DNA of 5,342 nucleotides, from positions 1 through 5,342 of the forward strand of contig JAGHBQ010000087.1 of NCBI GenBank assembly GCA_021160945.1. Direction: 5' to 3'. The DNA is from Thermoplasmata archaeon (GTDB taxonomy: Archaea; Thermoplasmatota; Thermoplasmata; Thermoplasmatales; Aciduliprofundaceae). Each line of letters opens with the position of its first letter. The stretch's first letter is position 1. Shown piece after piece: positions 1 through 5,342 of this stretch. A program made the position numbers and the translations under genes. A model generated the notes under the pieces. It made no database searches. It was given only the letters and a program-made list of their open reading frames with translations, and had not been told where the DNA came from.

Positions 1-288
1 AAAGGAAAAAGGGACATTATGGATGATAAGAATATTGATACAATAAGGGAATACGCACTAATGGACGGGGCTACAATAATTGACGATAGGGGCATAGTAA
101 TATCCTCAGGTGCCTATGTGAAAAATCTGGAGATAGGAGAATGGCTTATGGACGGTAAAGGTGGACGCCATCTCGCTGCTCAATCCATAACAAAATTTAC
201 AAAGGCTATAGGTTTTGTTGTCTCTACCGAAGGAGTAATAAGGGTCTATAAGGACGGGAAATTAATTTATGAACTAAAAGATTTTTAG
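1..288 (+). CDS. dacZ: Diadenylate cyclase (DisA_N/DAC domain), probable archaeal DacZ, C-terminal part; 5' end outside window
   Basis: This is the last 95 residues of a probable diadenylate cyclase, which condenses two ATP into the second messenger c-di-AMP in the cytoplasm. The visible part has the two DAC-domain signatures in order. A DGA motif follows an alpha-helical REYALM stretch (residues 22-24 of the fragment), and a GGRHLAA motif (54-60) stands in place of the family's G-[TA]-RHRAA. A strand of the type [19 protein letters not shown] then closes the domain. The reading frame is open back to base 1. An ATG at 19 is possible, but it lies only 15 codons before the DGA motif, would cut off the front of the fold, and lacks the GGTGA ribosome-binding site used by the other genes here. 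I therefore read it as a truncated view of a longer gene; archaeal DacZ has an additional N-terminal domain. The third residue of the RHR motif is Leu. The TAG stop overlaps the rpsJ stop. Family assignment is firm; the specific DacZ name is likely but not certain. Confidence 0.8.
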   Translation, partial: KGKRDIMDDKNIDTIREYALMDGATIIDDRGIVISSGAYVKNLEIGEWLMDGKGGRHLAAQSITKFTKAIGFVVSTEGVIRVYKDGKLIYELKDF

Positions 289-599
289 GATTTGAGCTCA
301 ATCTCTATGTGGATCCCATCTGGGATCTGAATTCTCATGAGCTGCCTTAAAGCACGCTCATCAGCATCAATATCTATGAGCCTCTTATGAATTCTCATCT
401 CCCATCTTTCCCATGTTTCACTGCCCTCACCATCTGGTGCCTTTCTCACTGGCACAATCAATCGCTTGGTGGGAAGGGGAATAGGTCCATGCAACTCAAC
501 ACCTGTTCTCTCAGCAATTCTCTTAATCTGATTACAAACCTCATCAACCTTTTTATGATCCGTACCGCTTAGCCTTATTCTGGCCCTATATACTGCCAT
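285..599 (-). CDS. rpsJ: Small ribosomal subunit protein uS10 (S10), archaeal
   Basis: This is a 104-residue uS10, a head protein of the 30S subunit and the last gene of the operon. The family hallmarks are clear: [21 protein letters not shown] at the N-terminus (residues 5-25), [10 protein letters not shown] (38-47) in the loop that reaches into the subunit, and [13 protein letters not shown] (66-78). Length matches the archaeal family (about 102 residues). The ATG at 599 is preferred because GGTGAG (609-604) lies four bases before it and the protein then starts MAVYRARI, as usual for archaeal S10. An in-frame TTG at 611 would add four residues but overlaps that ribosome-binding site. The gene follows tuf by 25 nt, as in other euryarchaeal str operons. 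Its TAA stop (287-285) overlaps the stop of the convergent diadenylate cyclase gene. Confidence 0.96.
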   Translation of the reverse strand: MAVYRARIRLSGTDHKKVDEVCNQIKRIAERTGVELHGPIPLPTKRLIVPVRKAPDGEGSETWERWEMRIHKRLIDIDADERALRQLMRIQIPDGIHIEIELKS

Positions 600-603
600 T
601 GAA

Positions 604-609
604 CTCACC
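604..609 (-). promoter_or_regulatory. Ribosome-binding site of rpsJ (GGTGAG), decides the start
   Basis: The message reads GGTGAG, then TTCA, then ATG. GGTGA matches the conserved archaeal 16S anti-Shine-Dalgarno end. Its position selects the ATG at 599 over the in-frame TTG at 611. Confidence 0.75.
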
Positions 610-623
610 AAAAATTAAAAAAA
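610..623 (-). terminator. T-rich tract between tuf and rpsJ, possible partial terminator
   Basis: Directly after the tuf stop codon the sense strand reads C, seven T, AA, five T, and then the rpsJ ribosome-binding site. Archaeal RNA polymerase terminates at oligo-T runs without needing a hairpin. This tract could therefore end part of the transcripts after tuf and lower rpsJ mRNA relative to tuf. It could equally be an unstructured U-rich leader that keeps the rpsJ start accessible. No hairpin is visible before it. Confidence 0.35.
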
Positions 624-624
624 G

Positions 625-1899
625 TTAGAAGGTTTTCTTCTCCACCTCTATGCACTGTCCTGCGGCTACTGTTTGACCCATATCTCTCACAGCAAACCTT
701 CCAAGCTGTGGAATCTCCTTTACAGGCTCGATTACCATTGGCCTGGTGGGAACTATTTTCACGACCGCAATATCACCAGTCTTCAGGAAATCGGGATGCT
801 CCTGCTTTGTCTGACCTGTGCGGGGATCTAGGGTCTTTATAAGCTCTTCAAATCTGCAGGCAACCTGTGCAGTGTGAGCATGGAATACTGGCGTATAGCC
901 CGGAGCAATAACACTTGGATGGTTGAGCACCACTATCTGGGCAAGAAAGCTCTTAGCCACCGTTGGTGGATTATTAGCATGACCTGCCACATCTCCTCTC
1001 TTGATATCTTTTTTGCCTATTCCACGAACATTGAAGCCTATGTTATCTCCCGGATATGCCTCCTTCAGAGGCTCATGATGCATCTCGATGCTCTTCACCT
1101 CTCCAGTCTTGTTAGCAGGCATAAATGTTACCTTATCACCTATTTTGAGAACTCCGGTTTCAACTCTTCCCACAGGAACTGTACCTATACCTGTGATACT
1201 GTAGACATCCTGGACAGGTATGCGGAGAGGTTTATCCACAGGCTTGGGTGGAACTTTAAGACTATTGAGCAGTTCAAGAAGGGTTGGCCCCTTCCACCAT
1301 GGCATCTTGTCGCTCTTTTTCATCACATTGTCTCCATAATAGCCGCTGATGGGTACAAAGGGTACATCTTTCCAGCCCACAGCCTTGAGGAGCTTCTCCA
1401 CTTCGGCCTTAACCTCGTTGAATCTCTGCTCGCTGTATGGTGGTTTAGTTGCATCCATCTTATTGATGGCAACGATCATTTGTGGAACACCAAGTGTTCT
1501 TGCTAGGAATATATGCTCCTTGGTCTGCTCCATCACGCCCTCCGGGGCCGCCACGATCAGGATTGCAGCATCTGCCTGAGAAGTTCCTGTGATCATGTTC
1601 TTAACGAAATCTCTATGACCGGGAGCATCAATGATAGTGAAATAATATTTATCAGTTTCAAACTTTCTGTGAGCTACATCTATCGTGAGGCCCCTTTCTC
1701 TCTCTTCCTTCAGGCGATCCATAACGAACGCGAATTCAAATGTTGTCTTTCCCAGCTTCTCTGCCTCTTTTCTGTAGTTCTCTATGATTCTCTGGTCTAT
1801 CTCTCCATGCTCATACAGCAATCTACCTACCGTGGTTGACTTTCCATGATCCACATGCCCGATGAACACGATATTCAGGTGTGGTTTCTTATCTGCCAT
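625..1899 (-). CDS. tuf: Translation elongation factor EF-1A (aEF1A, EF-Tu homologue)
   Basis: This 424-residue GTPase delivers aminoacyl-tRNA to the ribosomal A site in the cytoplasm. All nucleotide-binding motifs are intact: GHVDHGKST (14-22, P-loop), RGLTID (69-74, switch I Thr72), DAPGH (91-95, switch II with catalytic His95), NKMD (146-149) and ISG (184-186). Domain 2 begins near residue 224 ([20 protein letters not shown]). Domain 3 runs from about 320 to the end and closes with [20 protein letters not shown]. The length is that of a complete archaeal factor. The ATG at 1899 is fixed by a strong AAGGAGGT (1914-1907) seven bases upstream and by the standard MADKKPHLN start. The gene lies 54 nt after fusA, a much wider gap than those between rpsL, rps7 and fusA, and this gap carries its own TATA box. 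No damaged residues were seen. The sequence looks closest to Thermoplasmata-type EF-1A, judged from memory. Confidence 0.98.
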   Translation of the reverse strand: MADKKPHLNIVFIGHVDHGKSTTVGRLLYEHGEIDQRIIENYRKEAEKLGKTTFEFAFVMDRLKEERERGLTIDVAHRKFETDKYYFTIIDAPGHRDFVKNMITGTSQADAAILIVAAPEGVMEQTKEHIFLARTLGVPQMIVAINKMDATKPPYSEQRFNEVKAEVEKLLKAVGWKDVPFVPISGYYGDNVMKKSDKMPWWKGPTLLELLNSLKVPPKPVDKPLRIPVQDVYSITGIGTVPVGRVETGVLKIGDKVTFMPANKTGEVKSIEMHHEPLKEAYPGDNIGFNVRGIGKKDIKRGDVAGHANNPPTVAKSFLAQIVVLNHPSVIAPGYTPVFHAHTAQVACRFEELIKTLDPRTGQTKQEHPDFLKTGDIAVVKIVPTRPMVIEPVKEIPQLGRFAVRDMGQTVAAGQCIEVEKKTF

Positions 1900-1906
1900 T
1901 TTTCAT

Positions 1907-1914
1907 ACCTCCTT
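1907..1914 (-). promoter_or_regulatory. Strong ribosome-binding site of tuf (AAGGAGGT)
   Basis: AAGGAGGT lies seven bases before the tuf ATG. It is a GGAGGT-type site, whereas rpsL, rps7, fusA and rpsJ all use GGTGA. This fits a need for very high EF-1A output. An ATG at 1906 abuts the site directly, is out of frame and opens only a five-codon frame, so it is not a plausible start. Confidence 0.8.
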
Positions 1915-1925
1915 ACCTTTTCCCA

Positions 1926-1942
1926 TATATACATTGTATATA
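1926..1942. repeat. Perfect inverted repeat at the tuf promoter
   Basis: On the minus strand TATATACA and TGTATATA flank a single A, giving an exact 8+1+8 palindrome that covers most of the TATA box and the bases just downstream of it. It could be an operator for a dimeric repressor or give a symmetric, two-directional TATA element. Part of the symmetry comes simply from alternating T and A, so chance is possible. Confidence 0.5.
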
Positions 1943-1953
1943 AATTCTTTTCC
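1937..1953 (-). promoter_or_regulatory. Candidate internal promoter for tuf (BRE + TATA box)
   Basis: In the fusA-tuf gap the sense strand reads GGAAAAGAA (1953-1945, purine-rich, BRE-like) followed by TTTATATA (1944-1937), a good archaeal TATA box. Counting about 25 bases downstream puts the start of transcription near 1917-1914, just before or at the ribosome-binding site, giving a leader of about 15-18 nt. The last base of this box lies 38 bases from the tuf ATG, the same distance as at the rpsL promoter, which supports a functional element. The promoter would boost tuf and rpsJ beyond the read-through from rpsL. Confidence 0.6.
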
Positions 1954-4158
1954 TTATAACTCCGCATAGTACTTTTCATCATAGGGTTCTGGCTTGAGGC
2001 CCTTTCTCTCCCTAATCTGTCTTACCACCTGAGGTTGCAAATCTCTTGGCACTCTCTCATATCCCGCATTCTCGGTGCTCCAAAGTACTCGACCTCCAGT
2101 AGCGCTCCTTATCGCCGATGCAAAGCCGAACATTTCCGCTACAGGAGCTTTCGCGTGAATTATTGTCTGATATTCTTCCTGCTCCATGTCCACAATAACC
2201 CCTCTTCTCTGCTGTATCTCCCTTGTAACGGCACCAACAAGCTCCATAGGTACATTTATGTAAATCTTCTGAATAGGCTCAAGAAGTGTCCTATTGCCCT
2301 GACACATCGCCCCGTATATGGCGTTTCTAACTGCAGGTATTACCTGAGCAGGTCCTCTGTGAATGGAATCTTCGTGAAGCTTTGCATCTACCAGCTTGAC
2401 CTTTACCCCATAAACCTTCTCATTTGCTAAGGGGCCCTTCTCCATCGCTTCGAAGAATGCTTGTTTCACAAGCTCCATAGTTTCATTGAGATACTGCACA
2501 CCCCATGTCATATCCAGCAGAAGATTAGGGCCACGAATTGCTTCGACTCTCTTTGCCTCCTCGCGGTTCAATCCAGCTTCTTCCAGCTTCTTTGCAAGGC
2601 CTTTCCTGTCTTTTATGCGATCCATCTCCGGAATCTCTCCCTCAACGATAGCACGAATTACTCCCTCTTCCAGAGGTTCTACTTCGAGATAGAATCTATT
2701 ATGCCTATTAGGAGATTTTCCTTCAAAGGGTCCTCCTTTATGATCCACAGTTTCACGATACACCACAATTGGAGGTGAGGTCATGACCTCAACCTTATAC
2801 TCATGAGTTATGCGATATATAGTCACTTCCAGATGAAGCTCACCCATACCACTAAGCAGATGCTCTCCAGTTTCCTGGTTTATCTCCACCTTCAAACTTG
2901 GATCAGCTTTTGAAATTGATCTCAGAACATCTATAAGCCGAGGAAGATCCTTAGTGTGTTTTGCCTCAATGGCAACAGTTACCACAGGCTCACTGTAGTG
3001 CTTCATAGGCTCAAAGGGCTCAATATCGGGAAGTGTTGATACTGTGGAACCGGCAATTGCATCCCTCAAACCTATTATCGCGGGGATATTTCCTGCAGTT
3101 AGCTCATCTACAGGAATTCTATCAGGACCAACCATCATGGAAAGTTGCTGTATTCTATACTTTCTGTTGCCCATTCCAGCAATATAGAGTTCCTGCCCTT
3201 TTCTCAGAGTGCCGCTAAAGAGCCTTCCCACAGAAACCTCTCCTGCATGAGGATCCATAACTATCTTGGTTACCATCATCCCAACAGGTCCTTTAGGATC
3301 ACAGTGCAGCATTGCCTGACCCAGCGGACTATCGATCTCTCCTCTCCATATCTTGGGTATTCTGTACTTCTGGGCTTCAGCAGGATTAGGTAGATGCTGA
3401 ATAACCATATCAAGGACTACCTGATGCAGAGGCGCTTTTTTGGCAAGTTCCTTCTGTCTCTCATCGCGAAGATGCTCATAAATATCTTTGAACGTAATTC
3501 CCGTCTTCTTCATATAGGGTACACTTATCGCCCAATTATGATAGGCACTTCCAAAGGCGACGCTTCCATCTTCCACACGAACCATCCACTTTTCTTTGAA
3601 TTCTTTTTCAGCGTATCTTCTTATTAATTTATTAACCTCTGTAATTATCTTGGCAAATCTCTGCTGCATCTGTGCCGAATCAAGCTTTAATTCATTAATT
3701 AGACGATCAACCTTATTTATGAAGAGTACCGGCTTAACCCTCTCCTTAAGGGCTTGCCTTAAAACAGTTTCGGTTTGTGGCATCACACCCTCCACAGCGC
3801 AGACCACAAGGATAACACCATCCACAGCCCTCATGGCACGGGTAACATCTCCACCGAAATCCACATGACCGGGAGTGTCCAGAAGATTGATGAGATACTC
3901 CTTTCCCCCATATTCATGAACCATACTCGCAGCTGCCGTGTTTATAGTTATTCCTCTTGCCTGCTCCTGCTCATCAAAATCTAGGACAAGTTGTTTGCCT
4001 GCCAGCTCCTCACTCATCATGCCTGCACCTGCAATGAGATTATCACTAAGAGTCGTTTTTCCGTGGTCTATGTGTGCAACAGTGCCGATGTTCCTTATGA
4101 GCTCCACATTTTTCATTATTGTAAGCGCCTTTCGGATATTATCCTCTTTCCTTCCCAT
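1954..4158 (-). CDS. fusA: Translation elongation factor EF-2 (aEF2, EF-G homologue)
   Basis: This 734-residue GTPase drives translocation of tRNA and mRNA on the ribosome. The G domain has AHIDHGKTT (28-36), RGITI (68-72), DTPGHVDF (94-101), NKVD (148-151) and GSA (203-205). Domain II starts near 285, and domain III carries [13 protein letters not shown] (433-445). Domain IV includes YRET (467-470) and [11 protein letters not shown] (480-490). Its tip loop has [12 protein letters not shown], where His600 is the residue that archaea and eukaryotes convert to diphthamide, the target of diphtheria toxin. Domain V ends with RQIRERKGL and a short acidic tail. The length is normal for archaeal EF-2. 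The ATG at 4158 is supported by GGTGAT five bases upstream and by the usual MGRKEDNI start. It follows rps7 by 11 nt, so the two are probably translationally coupled. All key residues are intact. Confidence 0.98.
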   Translation of the reverse strand: MGRKEDNIRKALTIMKNVELIRNIGTVAHIDHGKTTLSDNLIAGAGMMSEELAGKQLVLDFDEQEQARGITINTAAASMVHEYGGKEYLINLLDTPGHVDFGGDVTRAMRAVDGVILVVCAVEGVMPQTETVLRQALKERVKPVLFINKVDRLINELKLDSAQMQQRFAKIITEVNKLIRRYAEKEFKEKWMVRVEDGSVAFGSAYHNWAISVPYMKKTGITFKDIYEHLRDERQKELAKKAPLHQVVLDMVIQHLPNPAEAQKYRIPKIWRGEIDSPLGQAMLHCDPKGPVGMMVTKIVMDPHAGEVSVGRLFSGTLRKGQELYIAGMGNRKYRIQQLSMMVGPDRIPVDELTAGNIPAIIGLRDAIAGSTVSTLPDIEPFEPMKHYSEPVVTVAIEAKHTKDLPRLIDVLRSISKADPSLKVEINQETGEHLLSGMGELHLEVTIYRITHEYKVEVMTSPPIVVYRETVDHKGGPFEGKSPNRHNRFYLEVEPLEEGVIRAIVEGEIPEMDRIKDRKGLAKKLEEAGLNREEAKRVEAIRGPNLLLDMTWGVQYLNETMELVKQAFFEAMEKGPLANEKVYGVKVKLVDAKLHEDSIHRGPAQVIPAVRNAIYGAMCQGNRTLLEPIQKIYINVPMELVGAVTREIQQRRGVIVDMEQEEYQTIIHAKAPVAEMFGFASAIRSATGGRVLWSTENAGYERVPRDLQPQVVRQIRERKGLKPEPYDEKYYAEL

Positions 4159-4162
4159 CTAA

Positions 4163-4168
4163 ATCACC
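4163..4168 (-). promoter_or_regulatory. Ribosome-binding site of fusA, directly after the rps7 stop
   Basis: The rps7 TAA is followed by T, then GGTGAT, four bases (TTAG), and the fusA ATG. A ribosome ending on rps7 covers this site, which favours re-initiation on fusA. Confidence 0.7.
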
Positions 4169-4169
4169 A

Positions 4170-4733
4170 TTATCGTGCTGATGCAGCTACTCTCTCTATC
4201 TCTTCCTTCTTGGAGACAGCATAGCTGCTCACATCATTCCTTGCAGCTTTTATTATTTCGTTTGCAAGGCATTCTTCAATACTTTTCACATTCTTAACAG
4301 AAGAATTAACAGCTCCCAGAGCTATATTTCGAAGTGCTATGTCTAACCTTCTGGAGGGAGAAACATCTACAGCCTTTGGAACAGCTATACCCGCCATCTT
4401 CAATCGGGTAACTTCCTCTCGAGGTGCGGCATTTTGAATAGCATCAACTAAAACCTGAAGAGGATTCTTCTCAGTTCGCTCCTCTATTATCTGAAACGCC
4501 TTTTTCACCACATTGTAAGCACTCATCTTCTTCCCCGTGTATTTTTCAGTGCGCATTAGATTGTTGATGAGCCTTTCCACCACATTTACATTTGTTTTCC
4601 CCAGATATCTCTTGGCATGTCTCCCATGGGTATGCAACACAAGCCTAGCTTCCAGATTTATATATCTCGCCAGACCAGGATCTTTAACAACAACTTCCTT
4701 TGGGTCATATTTTCCAAAAATGAGAAATTCCAT
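4170..4733 (-). CDS. rps7: Small ribosomal subunit protein uS7 (S7), archaeal
   Basis: This 187-residue uS7 is a primary 16S rRNA-binding protein that organises the 30S head and lines the E site. It starts with the archaeal [20 protein letters not shown] (residues 6-25) and GRHAKR (37-42). It carries the strongly conserved [10 protein letters not shown] (101-110) and [20 protein letters not shown] (122-141), and ends with the typical [17 protein letters not shown] tail. The ATG at 4733 is supported by GGTGAG (4743-4738), which spans the rpsL stop codon. The gap to rpsL is only 5 nt, so rpsL and rps7 are almost certainly co-transcribed and translationally coupled. The next gene, fusA, starts 11 nt downstream. 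The length is slightly short but within the range for archaeal S7, and nothing is missing from the core. Confidence 0.97.
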   Translation of the reverse strand: MEFLIFGKYDPKEVVVKDPGLARYINLEARLVLHTHGRHAKRYLGKTNVNVVERLINNLMRTEKYTGKKMSAYNVVKKAFQIIEERTEKNPLQVLVDAIQNAAPREEVTRLKMAGIAVPKAVDVSPSRRLDIALRNIALGAVNSSVKNVKSIEECLANEIIKAARNDVSSYAVSKKEEIERVAASAR

Positions 4734-4737
4734 TTAG

Positions 4738-4743
4738 CTCACC
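4738..4743 (-). promoter_or_regulatory. Ribosome-binding site of rps7 embedded in the rpsL stop
   Basis: The end of rpsL reads GTG AGG TGA, so the stop codon itself is part of the GGTGAG site, followed by CTAA and the rps7 ATG. This arrangement ties rps7 initiation to termination on rpsL. Confidence 0.7.
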
Positions 4744-5167
4744 TCACTGGCTTCTCCTTTCTTCCACGGACAAGCTCGAGAAGGGATATTCCATTAACCT
4801 TTACTACTTTGTATCTCACTCCGGGAATATCTCCCTTAGAACGCCCCAATCTTCCCCCTATACCTTCAATTACCACTTCATCATGCTCATCTATGAAATT
4901 GATGGCTCCATTTCCCGGAGCAAAGGCAGTTACAACACGACCATTTTTTATTAACTGAACCTTGACACATTTCCTAATGGCTGAGTTCGGCTGTTTTGCC
5001 TCTATTCCAACCTTCTCTATAACAATTCCTCTAGCCTGCGGAGATCCCTCTAATGGGTCACTCTTCTCCTTGAGCCTCAGGACTCTACGCTTGTAATATC
5101 TATCACTCCATCGAAGCTGCTTACGATCGTCCTTTAATTTTCTCGCTGTATACAATCCATTGGGCAT
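4739..5167 (-). CDS. rpsL: Small ribosomal subunit protein uS12 (S12), archaeal
   Basis: This 142-residue uS12 sits at the decoding centre of the 30S subunit and affects accuracy of codon reading. The archaeal form is visible from [19 protein letters not shown] (4-22) onward. It has [19 protein letters not shown] (54-72), which corresponds to the bacterial TKPNSALRK loop, and [17 protein letters not shown] (82-98). [20 protein letters not shown] (102-121) has Asp113 and Pro115 at the positions of the bacterial KDLPGVR loop. The length is close to that of archaeal S12 (about 145). The ATG at 5167 is supported by GGTGA (5178-5174) six bases upstream. The gene opens the str operon here and has its own TATA-box promoter. 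In many Euryarchaeota nusA would lie immediately upstream, but no coding sequence is visible in the 175 bases before this gene. Confidence 0.97.
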   Translation of the reverse strand: MPNGLYTARKLKDDRKQLRWSDRYYKRRVLRLKEKSDPLEGSPQARGIVIEKVGIEAKQPNSAIRKCVKVQLIKNGRVVTAFAPGNGAINFIDEHDEVVIEGIGGRLGRSKGDIPGVRYKVVKVNGISLLELVRGRKEKPVR

Positions 5168-5172
5168 TTGGC

Positions 5173-5179
5173 ATCACCT
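5173..5179 (-). promoter_or_regulatory. Ribosome-binding site of rpsL (AGGTGAT)
   Basis: AGGTGAT is an extended match to the archaeal anti-Shine-Dalgarno end, and its GGTGA core lies six bases before the rpsL ATG. The ATG at 5174-5172 overlaps it and is out of frame, so it is unlikely to be used. Confidence 0.75.
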
Positions 5180-5186
5180 TTCGTAT

Positions 5187-5237
5187 GGCACCTAAACCGC
5201 TGCCTATATAAAAATTTTATTCAAGAAGGGGCACCTA
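5187..5237. repeat. Pair of direct repeats GGCACCTA flanking the rpsL TATA box
   Basis: GGCACCTA occurs at 5187-5194, between the TATA box and the expected transcription start, and again at 5230-5237, 17 bases upstream of the box. The shorter core GCACCT recurs at 5315-5320. The placement around the promoter would suit a regulator-binding site, but an 8-base match in this much sequence can arise by chance. Confidence 0.3.
5205..5220 (-). promoter_or_regulatory. Promoter of the str operon (TATA box upstream of rpsL)
   Basis: The sense strand reads ATAAAATT (5220-5213) followed by TTTATATA (5212-5205), a consensus-like archaeal TATA box with an A-rich BRE-like flank. Transcription would start about 25 bases downstream, near the purines at 5184-5181, giving a leader under 20 nt that carries the ribosome-binding site. 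The short 6+1+6 inverted repeat ATAAAATTTTTAT (5220-5208) overlaps the box. This is the expected main promoter for rpsL-rps7-fusA-tuf-rpsJ. Confidence 0.7.
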
Positions 5238-5342
5238 CGGTTCCCCTCTCTACACCCCTCCCTACGAAGGGGGCTACGCCCCCTTTCTAAACCCCCTTTT
5301 CTTTTGGGGGTAAAGCACCTTTTTTAAAGGGGCTTAGGGGCA
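5226..5342. repeat. G/C-tract, hairpin-rich intergenic block upstream of rpsL (function unknown)
   Basis: No gene is recognisable in this stretch, which runs to the window edge. It is built of alternating runs of four or five G or C separated by A/T-rich bits, unlike any other part of the window. It contains four hairpins. The first is AGGGG-C-ACC / GGT-T-CCCCT with loop TAC (5227-5247). The second is a perfect 8-bp stem AAGGGGGC / GCCCCCTT with loop TAC (5267-5285). The third is ACCCCC / GGGGGT with loop TTTTCTTTT (5291-5311). The fourth is CCTTT / AAAGG with loop TTT (5318-5330). It then ends in two GGGGC units. Candidates are a dispersed intergenic repeat, the processed 3' region of an upstream gene, or a structured RNA. 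The sequence alone does not decide. Confidence 0.5.
5267..5285. other. Perfect 8-bp stem with TAC triloop
   Basis: AAGGGGGC (5267-5274) pairs fully with GCCCCCTT (5278-5285) around TAC. With six G-C pairs it is the most stable hairpin in the window. On the plus strand it is followed by TTTC, only a three-T run, so it is a poor bacterial-style terminator and the role remains open. Confidence 0.6.

Noticed and set aside
19..288. Complete 89-residue protein starting at the ATG at 19
   Set aside because: The frame is open to base 1, the start would remove the front of the DAC fold, and the preceding bases lack a GGTGA-type site; a gene cut by the window edge is more likely.
600..611. TTG start at 611 for rpsJ, adding four residues
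   Set aside because: It would overlap the GGTGAG site that serves the ATG at 599, and no other rpsJ-like protein I know has this extension.
874..1506. Long plus-strand open frame opposite tuf
   Set aside because: It is an antisense shadow of the clearly real EF-1A gene. Its composition is unlike a protein (runs of Cys, His, Ile and Ser), it has no ribosome-binding site, and it matches no family I know.
2035..4162. Several plus-strand open frames of 60-130 codons opposite fusA
   Set aside because: All are complementary to conserved EF-2 coding sequence, overlap one another in different frames, and show low-complexity Ser/Leu/Cys-rich products typical of antisense frames.
4159..4170. Four-codon frame ATG GTG ATT TAG just before fusA
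   Set aside because: It arises from the rps7 stop and the ribosome-binding site itself; it has no ribosome-binding site of its own and is probably accidental.
5243..5296. G-quadruplex on the minus strand from runs of 3-5 G
   Set aside because: The loops are 8-16 bases long and the same G runs pair with nearby C runs in more stable hairpins.
5226..5342. CRISPR array, tRNA or insertion-sequence end
   Set aside because: There are no regularly spaced identical repeats, no cloverleaf with a T-arm, and no transposase fragment or paired terminal repeats within the window.

Overview
The window is a piece of archaeal chromosome, and the protein sequences point to Euryarchaeota in the broad sense. 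The elongation factors are of the archaeal/eukaryotic type: EF-1A has GHVDHGKST and the archaeal C-terminus, and EF-2 carries a diphthamide-site histidine. The ribosomal proteins are the long archaeal forms. Ribosome-binding sites are mostly GGTGA(T), complementary to the usual archaeal 16S 3' end, and the promoters have TTTATATA boxes. From memory, EF-1A and EF-2 resemble Thermoplasmata/DHVE2 (Aciduliprofundum-like) proteins most closely. That placement is an inference and was not tested by a search.

Layout: bases 1-288 hold the 3' end of a plus-strand gene. It encodes a diadenylate-cyclase (DisA_N) domain, probably the C-terminal part of archaeal DacZ, and is cut by the window edge. Everything else coding is one minus-strand block, the archaeal 'str' operon, read right to left: rpsL (uS12, 5167-4739), rps7 (uS7, 4733-4170), fusA (EF-2, 4158-1954), tuf (EF-1A, 1899-625) and rpsJ (uS10, 599-285). 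The first three genes are separated by 5 and 11 nt, with ribosome-binding sites overlapping or directly following the upstream stop, so they look translationally coupled. A wider 54-nt gap before tuf holds a second TATA-box promoter. Its box-to-start distance equals that of the rpsL promoter, so tuf (with rpsJ) probably gets extra transcription. A T-rich tract sits between tuf and rpsJ. The rpsJ and dacZ stop codons overlap tail to tail.

Upstream of the rpsL promoter, bases 5221-5342 hold no recognisable gene. They form a compact block of G and C tracts that folds into several short hairpins, two sharing a TAC triloop. This is the least explained part of the window and may be a dispersed intergenic repeat.

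Together the operon supplies the decoding-centre proteins uS12 and uS7, both GTPases that bring aminoacyl-tRNA and drive translocation, and uS10. The convergent dacZ gene makes, or once made, the second messenger c-di-AMP. Apart from the hairpin block, the palindrome at the tuf promoter and the dacZ/rpsJ junction, this is ordinary core genome. I found no sign of a new defence or mobile system.
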